Positions 24,477-30,624 of a stretch of 57,135 nucleotides of DNA are shown here, one piece after another. Positions within the stretch are counted from its first letter, which is position 1. Every line of letters begins with the position of its first letter. A program made the translations under genes and the position numbers. The stretch comes from Eubacteriales bacterium (GTDB lineage Bacteria; Bacillota; Clostridia; Peptostreptococcales; Anaerovoracaceae), in NCBI GenBank assembly GCA_028706405.1, contig JAQWBM010000010.1, positions 1 through 57,135 of the forward strand, read 5' to 3'. Under the pieces are notes generated by a model. That model was not told the DNA's origin. It saw nothing but the letters and a program-made list of their open reading frames with translations, and made no database searches.

Positions 24477-24640
24477 AAAAAGCCTCCTTTGTCATTTGTG
24501 AGGGCGTAAAAATGTCCTGGAACTATTGAAATATTGGGGCTGTAATGGTACAATTCTAACGTGGATTAGGTTCGTACCATTACGACCCGATTTATAACAT
24601 TCGCTTCGGTTGCCGCCGGGGCGCTTGTTTTATGTACGAG

Positions 24641-25474
24641 CTATTCATCATCCTTTAAAAGCTTTCGTTGCTCTCGTTCGATCTGCTTTATACTTTTTCC
24701 GGGAGTTGGCAGGTCCTCTGGCATAGTGCCCCCCAGATCCTGAATGGTCTGCCGGACCTTCTTGCCTACCTCGTAATGGGTCTGATTGGCCTTCTCCTTG
24801 CCCCTGATATTTTCGCGCCTTAATTTTTCGTCGGTCTGCGTTGCGCGGAAAAGGTTGGCGGCAAGTTCCGTGCTTCCCATATGGTCCAGTATTTTTTGGC
24901 TCTTTTTAAGTCCTTTTTTCGCATGAATTTCTTTTTGACCGAGGCCGCCATATAAGCCCTGATAACCTTTGTTTTGAAAAATCGCATAGTCTAAGGACTC
25001 AATTACCCCGGCCATTCGTGCGGCATCCGCCAGAGATTTATTATGCTCAACCATTTCATTCCGTATGGCAAGTCGTTTCTGATCTTCGTTGAGTTGGTCA
25101 TAGTCTTCAATCAACTCCTGCTGCCTGGCTTTAACTGCGAAATAGGTTTGGCCGAGGGCAATGACCTCCTTAGTTGGATCGCCATTTTGAACAATCAAAT
25201 AGCAGGCATAGCGAGAAAGCATGATGTCATTTAAAGGTTTACTTGTTACTCCGGCTTCAACGATTTTGTTGACATCAACAAAATGGGTTTTTTCAACGTT
25301 TCCCGAATTTCGACACGCTAACCTTGCTTTTTGTATTACATTTTCAAAATTACGCCACTCAGCGTACTCAAGAATATGCTGTAATTCCCGTGCATACCAG
25401 AACTCTTCGCCGTATTCATTTATATGCTTAATTGCCTCAAATGTCTGTTCGGAATAATTTTTTATATTGGGCAT
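24641..25474 (-). CDS. dinD: DinD-like DNA-damage-inducible protein D
   Basis: The 277-residue protein resembles DinD: 'FWYARELQHILEYAEWRNFENVIQKA' (BRO-N-like N-terminal domain), 'VTSKPLNDIMLSRYACYLIVQNGDPTKEVIALGQTYFAVKARQQEL', and 'YQGLYGGLGQKEIHAKKGL' in the C-terminal part. E. coli DinD is LexA-controlled and inhibits RecA strand exchange after filament assembly; homologues are frequent cargo of mobile elements. AGAGGAG lies before ATG 25474. I saw no clear LexA box upstream. It could also act as an antirepressor-like regulator of the element, given the BRO-type domain. Confidence 0.85.
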   Translation of the reverse strand: MPNIKNYSEQTFEAIKHINEYGEEFWYARELQHILEYAEWRNFENVIQKARLACRNSGNVEKTHFVDVNKIVEAGVTSKPLNDIMLSRYACYLIVQNGDPTKEVIALGQTYFAVKARQQELIEDYDQLNEDQKRLAIRNEMVEHNKSLADAARMAGVIESLDYAIFQNKGYQGLYGGLGQKEIHAKKGLKKSQKILDHMGSTELAANLFRATQTDEKLRRENIRGKEKANQTHYEVGKKVRQTIQDLGGTMPEDLPTPGKSIKQIEREQRKLLKDDE

Positions 25475-25510
25475 AGGGGGCTCCTCTCTGTAATTTCACG
25501 TTACGGTTCG

Positions 25511-25541
25511 ATCTGGCTCCGCAGGGGAGTAAAAATTCTTC
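25511..25541. repeat. Hairpin repeat, copy 1
   Basis: ATCTGGCTCCGCA at 25,511-25,523 followed by GGGGAG and AAATTCTTC. The same string with a slightly larger loop recurs at 26,847-26,880, so the pair brackets the DUF898-like and hicAB genes. Function unknown. Confidence 0.55.
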
Positions 25542-25553
25542 ACTCAATGCCTG

Positions 25554-25865
25554 CTATGCAAAATAAGTATGCTTGACTTTCCACTTCTCAAGGGCGATTC
25601 CAAGCCAAAATCCATAAATTCCAACAGTGATAATACAGAGCAAAAGCCATTTAATCCAGTTGCCAAATAATTGTATTGCCTTTCCATCGAATTGTAATCG
25701 CCTTCCTTCAACGATGGTATGGTTTATCTTCCATCCGTATACCATGCATAGGGCCCACGGATAACAAATACCAAGGGTAACTGTCGTTATTAATATCCCG
25801 AGAATGGACCAGCCGATTAGCTGCAGCAGTCCGCCATCAAAATAAGATGTGTTTGGGTTTCCCAT
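25554..25865 (-). CDS. Small DUF898-like membrane protein
   Basis: The 103-residue protein has two similar halves, each with a membrane segment: 'SYFDGGLLQLIGWSILGILITTVTLGICYPWAL' and 'FDGKAIQLFGNWIKWLLLCIITVGIYGFWL', each followed by a 'W-K' helix end ('VYGWKINHT', 'LEKWKVKHT'). This internal duplication and the 'TLGICYPWA/TVGIYGFWL' motif fit the DUF898 family. ATG 25865 has AAAGGAG at eight bases; an ATG six bases earlier is too close to the site. Role unknown; possible cargo. Confidence 0.75.
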   Translation of the reverse strand: MGNPNTSYFDGGLLQLIGWSILGILITTVTLGICYPWALCMVYGWKINHTIVEGRRLQFDGKAIQLFGNWIKWLLLCIITVGIYGFWLGIALEKWKVKHTYFA

Positions 25866-25973
25866 TTTCATTGCTCCTTTTATTGCTTGAAATATAACTA
25901 TAACTCATCCAGCTTCATGTTTCGTCTGCTTTTCGATAGCTGATAGGGGCGTTTGTTTTTATCTGTAGGCGAG

Positions 25974-26363
25974 CTATCTCTTTTCAATCTCCGAAAGTAG
26001 CGCTGATTGTAAAACAGAAGAAAAGTTGATATGTTTTTTCTCCGCTTCTTCGTTCAGCCATTCTGGGATTGATAAGGTCTTTTTAACGGCCTTCGTCTTC
26101 CGGCGGTACTTATCAGGATCAGCCGTAACGTAGCTCACGAAGCCGTCGCTGGCTTCAAAGCACTTGATATCGGAAGGTTCCGGGATTTCCTCTTTAGATT
26201 CTATTTTCGTGGCGAGATAAAGCCCCAGGGCCTCCTGAGCCAGCTCCATAGTCTCTTCCAGCGTAGCACCGCAAGACTGACAGCCCTCCAGATCGGGGAA
26301 CTCTACCCAGAAGCTCCCGTCTTCTTCGTGAAATATAGCAGGGTAAATTTTCAACATCTGCAA
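25974..26363 (-). CDS. hicB: HicB family antitoxin
   Basis: The 129-residue protein has the partial RNase-H-like HicB fold: 'YPAIFHEEDGSFWVEFPDLEGCQSCGATLEETMELAQEALGLYL' at the N-terminus, and a C-terminal DNA-binding part ('KKTLSIPEWLNEEAEKKHINFSSVLQSALLSEI') of the ribbon-helix-helix type. HicB neutralises HicA and represses the operon. The start may be TTG 26363 (AAAGGA four bases before it) or ATG 26357. That ribosome binding site lies inside the tail of a CRISPR-like repeat. The gap to hicA is 118 bases, much larger than usual for hicAB. Confidence 0.9.
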   Translation of the reverse strand: MQMLKIYPAIFHEEDGSFWVEFPDLEGCQSCGATLEETMELAQEALGLYLATKIESKEEIPEPSDIKCFEASDGFVSYVTADPDKYRRKTKAVKKTLSIPEWLNEEAEKKHINFSSVLQSALLSEIEKR

Positions 26364-26365
26364 TC

Positions 26366-26458
26366 ATTCCTTTCCACGCTCCTGCATGAGGAGCGACAAA
26401 TTAACCTTTGCCCACCGTTGGGAAGAGGTCAAACCACGCCCCCGCACGGGGGAGCGAC
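26366..26458 (-). CRISPR. Two degenerate type I-C-like CRISPR repeats around a 28-nt spacer-like stretch
   Basis: On the minus strand, repeat 1 (26458-26426) starts GTCGCTCCCCC, has a CCCCC/GGGGG stem and the tail GCGTGGTTTGA; repeat 2 (26397-26366) starts GTCGCTCC, has a GCTCC/GGAGC stem and the tail GCGTGGAAAGGAAT. The known type I-C repeat begins GTCGC, forms a hairpin and ends GCGTGGATTGAAA(T/C). Both tails match that end at 9 of 12 positions. The stems differ between the two copies but each pairs perfectly, so structure is kept while sequence differs. The intervening 28 bases (26,398-26,425) are short for a type I-C spacer (about 34). No cas gene is in the window. Not a normal array; see findings. 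Confidence 0.55.
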
Positions 26459-26481
26459 AATAAAGCATGGGAACAAGGCTG

Positions 26482-26658
26482 TTATTTCAGCCCTGTCCGC
26501 TTCAATATGGCGTTTAAAAGTCCGGTTGGTATATCGGTGTTGTGTACTGGTATGATTTCGGTCTTGTTGTCTTTTTTCATTACGTGATGGCTTCCGTGTA
26601 TTCGGTCAAGTTGCCAGCCGTTTTCCTTGAGAAGCTTTACTAAATCTTTGCCCTTCAT
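26482..26658 (-). CDS. hicA: HicA family mRNA interferase toxin
   Basis: A 58-residue HicA toxin with the double-stranded-RNA-binding-like fold: 'KGKDLVKLLKENGWQLDRIHGSHHVMKK' with the catalytic His in GSHH, then 'VPVHNTDIP'-type 'IPVHNTDIPTGLLNAILKRTGL'. It cleaves mRNA when free of HicB. ATG 26658 is seven bases after AAGGAGG; a TTG six bases upstream is too close. It precedes hicB, the common order, and has a strong promoter with an overlapping dyad. Confidence 0.92.
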   Translation of the reverse strand: MKGKDLVKLLKENGWQLDRIHGSHHVMKKDNKTEIIPVHNTDIPTGLLNAILKRTGLK

Positions 26659-26681
26659 GACCAACCCTCCTTACATTTATA

Positions 26682-26710
26682 ATTGTAACACGTATTATAC
26701 GTAATGTCAA
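26682..26710 (-). promoter_or_regulatory. hicA promoter with overlapping operator
   Basis: On the minus strand TTGACA (26710-26705) and TACAAT (26687-26682) are 17 bases apart, an almost perfect sigma-A promoter. Between them lies the dyad ACGTATAATACGT, and a second TACGTA-containing copy lies just upstream (about 26,716-26,731). This is the expected position for autorepression by HicB. Confidence 0.8.
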
Positions 26711-26846
26711 CAAAATAATACGTAAAGTACGCAAAAAATATTAATCTCATATCGGGCTAAAAGTGGTGGATCAAAATTGGGTTGTCAAGGGCTACCATAA
26801 AGTGCAGTACCTTAAAGGGTCTTCACATAACGAATAACCTACCTTA

Positions 26847-26898
26847 TCTGGCTCCGCAAAATTGAGGAGCGAAATTCTTCCCGACGATAGGAAGAATT
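26847..26898. repeat. Hairpin repeat, copy 2, with a second adjoining hairpin
   Basis: ATCTGGCTCCGCA (26,847-26,859) then GAGGAGCGAAATTCTTC repeats copy 1 at 25,511. GCTCC/GGAGC forms the first stem, and AATTCTTCC (26873-26881) with GGAAGAATT (26890-26898) forms a perfect 9-bp second stem. It lies between hicA and the repressor gene and may also end the repressor transcript. The rest of 26,711-26,923 shows no gene. Confidence 0.55.
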
Positions 26899-26923
26899 AA
26901 ACGCAAAATTACGTTGTGATCCA

Positions 26924-27445
26924 CTATAAGTCCTTCAGGTCCCTTCTCATTTTTTCAATCTCCTCTGGTGAATTATCGTCGTTATGGGCAGCCAGGGGTT
27001 CAAGGAGAAGGTTGTTACGTTTACCCGTCCTATGCTTTCTTAATAGCTCTTGAATTTTAAAATTCAGATATGATTCAACATCTAATTCCAGGGCATCCAT
27101 TTCATCAAGACTCAATCGGAACTCTTTTTTATCAATGACAAGGCGATAGTCTTCTTGTTGCTCATCATAATAAAGATCGTATCCCAACATCTCAAGCTGC
27201 TCCAGCAACAAAACCTCTCGACGGTCTTTATCTCGACCGGATTCGGTGTTTAAAAACTCAGAGATGCTCATTCCAAGAGCAGCAGTAACTTTTTCCAGTG
27301 TATCGGTTCTCGGGTTATTGCCTCTTTTAATTATTGAATACAAAGTTGTAGAGGGTATTCCGGTTTTATCAGACAGCCAAGTTACTGTTTTATTTTGTTT
27401 TCTTAATGTATCCCTCAATATGTCGCCAAAAGCTCTAAATTCCAT
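26924..27445 (-). CDS. CI/Stl-like Xre-family repressor of the element
   Basis: The 173-residue protein has an N-terminal Xre helix-turn-helix (about 8-62: 'ILRDTLRKQNKTVTWLSDKTGIPSTTLYSIIKRGNNPRTDTLEKVTAALGMSISEFL') and a C-terminal part of about 100 residues with 'YDLYYDEQQEDYRLVIDKKEFRLSLDEMDALELDVESYLNFKI'. There is no LexA-like peptidase domain, so induction would need a partner protein rather than self-cleavage, as with satellite Stl repressors. It is divergent from the Cro-like gene across shared operators. Confidence 0.85.
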   Translation of the reverse strand: MEFRAFGDILRDTLRKQNKTVTWLSDKTGIPSTTLYSIIKRGNNPRTDTLEKVTAALGMSISEFLNTESGRDKDRREVLLLEQLEMLGYDLYYDEQQEDYRLVIDKKEFRLSLDEMDALELDVESYLNFKIQELLRKHRTGKRNNLLLEPLAAHNDDNSPEEIEKMRRDLKDL

Positions 27446-27484
27446 TCAACTGACACGTCCTTTCTATTGACATCAACCTTATTA

Positions 27485-27594
27485 AAACACGAAAAATAAA
27501 CTTTTGCAATTAAAAAATTACGAAAATTAATGTTGATTCGATTGACAACAACTAATTTTCGTATTAAACTACAGATAAATTACGAAAATTAGTG
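27485..27594. promoter_or_regulatory. Divergent control region with repeated operators
   Basis: The 167 bases between repressor and Cro-like genes hold at least three copies of a TTACGAAAATTAGTG-type site: 27518-27532, inverted at 27552-27563, and 27580-27594; a weaker CACGAAAAATAAAC lies at 27,488. A rightward promoter TTGACA (27542-27547), 17 bases, TAAACT (27565-27570) contains the inverted site between its boxes and another just downstream. Binding of either regulator there would set a lysogeny-type switch. Confidence 0.75.
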
Positions 27595-27612
27595 TTTGGA
27601 GGAGGTGAATTC

Positions 27613-27819
27613 ATGAAATTTAACAAAGACGCTTTTTTCATTGCTATGGCGAATGCTGAACTGGATCAGTCAGCACTTGCAGAGAAGGCAGGAGTAAGCG
27701 TGAGCCGGGTCAATGATTTGTATCGGGGGCGAGTAAGCCCTAGACCTCAAACCGTGGGCAAATTGGCAAAAGCTTTAGGTGTTTCAGTTGAGGAGCTTAT
27801 TTTAAGAGAGGAGGCATAG
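27613..27819 (+). CDS. Cro-like small Xre-family DNA-binding protein
   Basis: A 68-residue protein that is almost only a helix-turn-helix: 'IAMANAELDQSALAEKAGVSVSRVNDLYRGRVSPRPQTVGKLAKALGVSVEELIL'. ATG 27613 follows GGAGGAGGTGAATTC. It is the first gene of the rightward operon and lies opposite the repressor, the position of Cro in phage switches. Confidence 0.85.
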   Translation: MKFNKDAFFIAMANAELDQSALAEKAGVSVSRVNDLYRGRVSPRPQTVGKLAKALGVSVEELILREEA

Positions 27820-27822
27820 CCT

Positions 27823-28056
27823 ATGGACAGCATAAAAACAGAAGCCCGGCAGCTCCTTGATTGGTGCACCGGGAACCGTGACGGGACTCCATGCCATGAA
27901 GAACAGGCGATCCTCCGGGGGAAGATCAGTTTCGCGGCTACCCTGGGACTAATCACCGATCAGGAAGCCGCTGAGTATTGCCGGAGAATCGGCCTGGAGA
28001 AGGTGGCAGCCGCTTATGAGAGGTTTGCGGAGATAAAGGAGGCGAAGGGGGCATGA
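27823..28056 (+). CDS. Small protein of unknown function in the element's early operon
   Basis: A 77-residue helical, soluble protein ('ARQLLDWCTGNRDGTPCHEEQAILRGKISFAATLGLITDQEAAEYCRRIG'). GAGGAGG precedes ATG 27823. It starts three bases after the Cro-like stop and overlaps the next start (ATGA), so it belongs to the early operon. I do not recognise it. Confidence 0.65.
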   Translation: MDSIKTEARQLLDWCTGNRDGTPCHEEQAILRGKISFAATLGLITDQEAAEYCRRIGLEKVAAAYERFAEIKEAKGA

Positions 28057-28304
28057 TGAGAATCAGGATGATGAAAGAAGCCTATGAAGAAATCAAGAAG
28101 GCTGATCCAGGAACCGCTATTTCGATGAATTACATACGGAAACTCGTGATCAGCGGTGCAGTGCCTTCGATAAGAGCTGGGAGCCGGTACTTGATCAACA
28201 TGGACGACCTGGAGAACTATCTGGCTAATCCGCAGCGGCATGAACTTGACCGGCTCAGGCAGTACCAGCAGGCCGGCGGGAAGATACGCCGGATCGCAGA
28301 GTGA
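28053..28304 (+). CDS. xis: Excisionase-like winged-helix DNA-binding protein
   Basis: The 83-residue protein has the MerR/HTH_17 excisionase pattern: 'ISMNYIRKLVISGAVPSIRAGSRYLINMDDLENYL', where a helix-turn-helix is followed by a wing with 'SRYLIN' and a closing helix. GAAGGGGG lies before ATG 28053. In such elements the equivalent gene directs excision and follows the Cro-like gene. A plain HTH replication accessory protein is the alternative. Confidence 0.7.
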   Translation: MMRIRMMKEAYEEIKKADPGTAISMNYIRKLVISGAVPSIRAGSRYLINMDDLENYLANPQRHELDRLRQYQQAGGKIRRIAE

Positions 28305-28319
28305 CGGAGGAGGCATTGA

Positions 28320-29028
28320 GTGACGTACGATAAAATTCCAGATGAACTAAAAAAAGAGCCTCGCTGGGTCTGCTGGGTGGATGATAAGACGCCGATCAAT
28401 GCTCCTACTTTAAGGGGTGCAAGCTCGACCGAACCTGGTACCTGGACAACCTTTGACAATGCTGTGAAATCGATCGGGAAGATGGCAACTTACATGTATG
28501 AGATCAAGGAGCAAGACGGGAGCAAGCGGAAAATCCAGAAGCAGGACATAATCCGCGGTGTGGGCTTCATCCTGGGTGACGGTTTCGCGGGGGCCGATCT
28601 GGATAACCACAATGGTGGCCTGGATCCCGAGCTGGTTGACGAGTTCAAGGCAGAAATGCCGAGCTACACCGAACGCAGTAAAAGCGGCGAAGGAATTCAC
28701 ATCATCGGTCGGTGTAGTAAAGATTTCAAAGGCTGCAGAAAAGACGGTATACCCGTTGAAATGTATACCAAAATCCGGTACTTCATCATGACGGGCAACG
28801 CTGTAACCGAACAAGGCATAAACGATATTACCGAAGGCTTTGAGAAGCTGCACACCAAATACATTCGGTAGGCATTTTGGTGAAGATGAGCAGGACAAGC
28901 AGCTAAAACAGAAGCTTACAACTCCGAAGAATTTAAGCGGCATGTTGAACTGGTGCATTAAAGGTTTTGCAGACCTTTGCCTGACCACTATTATGAGCGC
29001 TCTGGTAAACCGGGGCGTTTTCTGTTGA
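28320..29028 (+). pseudogene. Phage/plasmid P4-type primase-helicase collapsed by internal deletion
   Basis: From GTG 28320 (GGAGGAGG upstream) a primase N-terminal domain is read: 'PDELKKEPRWVCWVDDKTPINAPT', 'IRGVGFILGDGFAGADLDNHNGG', 'SGEGIHIIGRC'. It stops at 28,871 soon after 'FEKLHTKYI'. From about 28,862, in a different frame, comes a piece from the far end of a P4-type helicase: 'FGRHFGEDEQDKQLKQKLTTPKNLSGMLNWCI'. The whole helicase core (Walker A/B), several hundred residues, is missing between them. A large deletion with loss of frame explains this; the residual N-terminal part might still be made. After 28,960 the sequence is no longer family-like. Confidence 0.8.
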
Positions 29029-29053
29029 TTTCTGGGAAATAATGGGGTATGAT
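29025..29053 (+). promoter_or_regulatory. Promoter of the 29081 cargo gene
   Basis: TTGATT (29025-29030), 17 bases, TATGAT (29048-29053), then a short leader AAAACAAAAACGGGGAGGG to the ATG. The arrangement and leader closely match those before the second cargo gene. Confidence 0.65.
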
Positions 29054-29080
29054 GAAAACAAAAACGGGGAGGGCCAAGAA

Positions 29081-29683
29081 ATGATCTTTCAACGTAACTG
29101 TAATGACTTTGATAAAACAGTAATCATGAACTGGAGAGTCGGCAAAAACGATCACCAAAGTATTCGGTTAGGAGAAATCGGCGATGGCTATTTACTAGCA
29201 AGTAGAAATATCGTTGCATCGTTTAATTCTGATGAAAAAGATGGGGACATACTTATTTTTCCTGCCCTATTTAATATGATGCATGGAGTAGAAGTCTATC
29301 TAAAGGCTATGATAATAAACCTAGAGTACATTGTCCATGATAGATGGGGGGATCCGGGGAATATACATTGGCTAAAAGATTTGTATAAAACTGTAGAACA
29401 GTTAATCCAACAGCACGAACAGGACGCATTAAAAGAACTCGAGCCAGTAAAACAGATAATTAGCGAGATTTATGATCAAACAGAACAAATGGATTTTGCA
29501 AGATATCCTCTAACGTCAAGAAAGAAGCCGCAGTTTTATATTGATACATATAAGAATATATCAGTTGATGCAGAGGAGCTTTACAAAGCGGCTGATATAT
29601 GTATGGATATTCTGAATAGAATGAATTGGCACTTCTATGAACAGGCGCAATATCTAGAGGAATCAAAAACTGTAGAAGGCTAG
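29081..29683 (+). CDS. Element cargo protein of unknown function, HEPN-like helical
   Basis: The 200-residue protein starts at ATG 29081 after GGGGAGGG. The middle is helical ('ALFNMMHGVEVYLKAMIINLEYIV', 'NIHWLKDLYKTVEQLIQQHEQDALKELEPVKQIISEIYDQTEQMDFARYPL'). The 'HGVEVYLKA' helix and the later acidic helices resemble HEPN-type or abortive-infection-like folds, but I see no R-X4-6-H motif, so nuclease activity is doubtful. It has its own promoter and lies at the cargo end of the element, where defence genes are often found. Confidence 0.6.
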   Translation: MIFQRNCNDFDKTVIMNWRVGKNDHQSIRLGEIGDGYLLASRNIVASFNSDEKDGDILIFPALFNMMHGVEVYLKAMIINLEYIVHDRWGDPGNIHWLKDLYKTVEQLIQQHEQDALKELEPVKQIISEIYDQTEQMDFARYPLTSRKKPQFYIDTYKNISVDAEELYKAADICMDILNRMNWHFYEQAQYLEESKTVEG

Positions 29684-29718
29684 AGGCTGTTCTTTGCCTA
29701 GCGAGCTAACCAATCTTG

Positions 29719-29747
29719 TTGAATGTTGGAAAATTATGAGTTATGAT
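29719..29747 (+). promoter_or_regulatory. Promoter of the 29774 cargo gene
   Basis: TTGAAT (29719-29724), 17 bases, TATGAT (29742-29747), then leader AAAATCAAAAAACGGAGGGG, nearly the same as at 29,048. Confidence 0.65.
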
Positions 29748-29773
29748 AAAATCAAAAAACGGAGGGGATCAGT

Positions 29774-30226
29774 GTGGAAACAAAAAGCTGGGTATGTGAC
29801 AGTTGTGGTGAGAAAATAGAAAACCAACAGGATGGATGGGTAGAGTGGTTACATAAAACTAATTATCAGGGCGCTCAACATTCATGCAGGGGAATTAGAA
29901 TTGTTCATAGAATTAATTGTATCTATGATCAAGATGCTGTCTTTAAAAATGAAAATGCAATCGCGGGTGACTCTGACCTGGAATCTTTTATGGGGCCAGA
30001 CGGCTTAATGCAGCTCCTTTCGTTTATCAGCGAAGATAAGTTTGAAGATACCGAAGAGGTATTGGAAATAATAAAAAGGATACATATACCAGGGTATGAA
30101 GAGGCTAGGTTCTGTTTTGACGAGGCTATTAGTCAGTGCGTCTTTGAGCCTAATACGCAGCCTAACTACTACGATCAAAAAGATATTGTGAGAGTGTTGG
30201 ACTACGCACAAAGAAAAAATAAATAA
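29774..30226 (+). CDS. Element cargo protein with N-terminal zinc ribbon
   Basis: The 150-residue protein begins at GTG 29774 after CGGAGGGG. Residues 6-11 hold CDSCG and a further Cys/His pair follows ('HSCRG', 'HRINC'), so a treble-clef or zinc-ribbon site is likely. The rest is helical and acidic ('LMQLLSFISEDKFEDTEEVLEIIKRIHIPGYEEARF'). I do not recognise the family. It is the last gene before the right att site and shares a promoter design with the previous gene. Confidence 0.65.
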   Translation: METKSWVCDSCGEKIENQQDGWVEWLHKTNYQGAQHSCRGIRIVHRINCIYDQDAVFKNENAIAGDSDLESFMGPDGLMQLLSFISEDKFEDTEEVLEIIKRIHIPGYEEARFCFDEAISQCVFEPNTQPNYYDQKDIVRVLDYAQRKNK

Positions 30227-30276
30227 TTCCGATATGTAGGATCAACTTGGCGTAAAATCTGGTGCAACTTTTGAGT

Positions 30277-30317
30277 GGCAGCCATTTGGTAGCCATAACG
30301 ACCAAACAACGACCAAA
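30277..30317 (+). repeat. Right integrase-arm-like site: paired 11-bp repeats
   Basis: TAACGACCAAA (30296-30306) is followed by CAACGACCAAA (30307-30317), the same unit as at 23,071. Just before it an imperfect pair GGCAGCCATTT (30277-30287) and GGTAGCCATAA (30288-30298) shows the same 11-base spacing. The site is 71 bases inside the right att copy. Confidence 0.7.
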
Positions 30318-30352
30318 ACCCATTTTCAATAAGTTCATATAAAGAAAATCAA

Positions 30353-30383
30353 AAACCCTGCAATCCTTGAATTTGCAGGGTTT
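30353..30383 (-). terminator. Terminator of tRNA-Arg, supplied by the element
   Basis: A perfect 11-bp stem (AAACCCTGCAA / TTGCAGGGTTT), loop of nine, followed on the minus strand by TTTTTGATTTTC. It starts five bases after the tRNA CCA end. Confidence 0.88.
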
Positions 30384-30387
30384 CTTT

Positions 30388-30434
30388 TGGCACTCCCGAG
30401 ATGATTCGAACATCCGACGCACGGTTTAGGAAAC
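30388..30434. other. Right attachment site (inside the intact tRNA-Arg)
   Basis: The 47 bases are identical to 22,911-22,957. The element restores the tRNA 3' half on integration, so this copy came with the element. Confidence 0.95.
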
Positions 30435-30463
30435 CGACGCTCTATCCCCTGAGCTACGGGAGC
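30388..30463 (-). tRNA. tRNA-Arg (anticodon CCT)
   Basis: The 76-nt cloverleaf on the minus strand has acceptor GCTCCCG/CGGGAGT (first pair G-U), D-arm GCTC/GAGC, anticodon loop TTCCTAA (anticodon CCT, reading AGG), T-arm GGATG-TTCGAAT-CATCT, discriminator G and an encoded CCA. The T27-T43 pair at the base of the anticodon stem is a mismatch. Its 3' half is the integration site of the element. A possible promoter TTGAAT...TTATAG lies in the 80 bases upstream. Confidence 0.95.
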
Positions 30464-30624
30464 ACAGCATTTTGAAACTAGTATGCCGAGGCTATAACTA
30501 GACTCAGCTTTAGGCATTCAACAGTAGTAATACTAGCATATCCGCAGATTCCTTTCAAGACGTTCTTCTGTTTTATGTGATTATATTTACGTATATTTTT
30601 CTTAGAGCTAATTGAAAAAGTAAA

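Larger units (their letters stand above)
22911..30434. mobile_element. Integrated, decayed phage-satellite-like element in tRNA-Arg(CCT)
   Basis: A 47-bp perfect direct repeat (22,911-22,957 and 30,388-30,434) brackets the element; the right copy is part of an intact tRNA-Arg gene and the left copy is its displaced 3' half. Inside, from left: integrase, dinD, DUF898-like membrane protein, hicB, hicA and repressor on the minus strand; then cro-like, small, excisionase-like, primase and two cargo genes on the plus strand. The integrase next to one att site, a divergent repressor/xis-primase switch and a size of 7.5 kb resemble Gram-positive phage-inducible islands. No capsid, packaging or conjugation genes are present. 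Integrase and primase are broken, so it is probably immobile by itself. Confidence 0.9.

Noticed and set aside
26366..26458. Calling a regular CRISPR array
   Set aside because: Only two repeats, which differ from each other, with a spacer of 28 nt and no cas genes; reported as degenerate CRISPR-like repeats instead.
29081..29683. Calling the cargo protein a HEPN ribonuclease
   Set aside because: The helical pattern is suggestive, but the R-X4-6-H catalytic motif is not visible.
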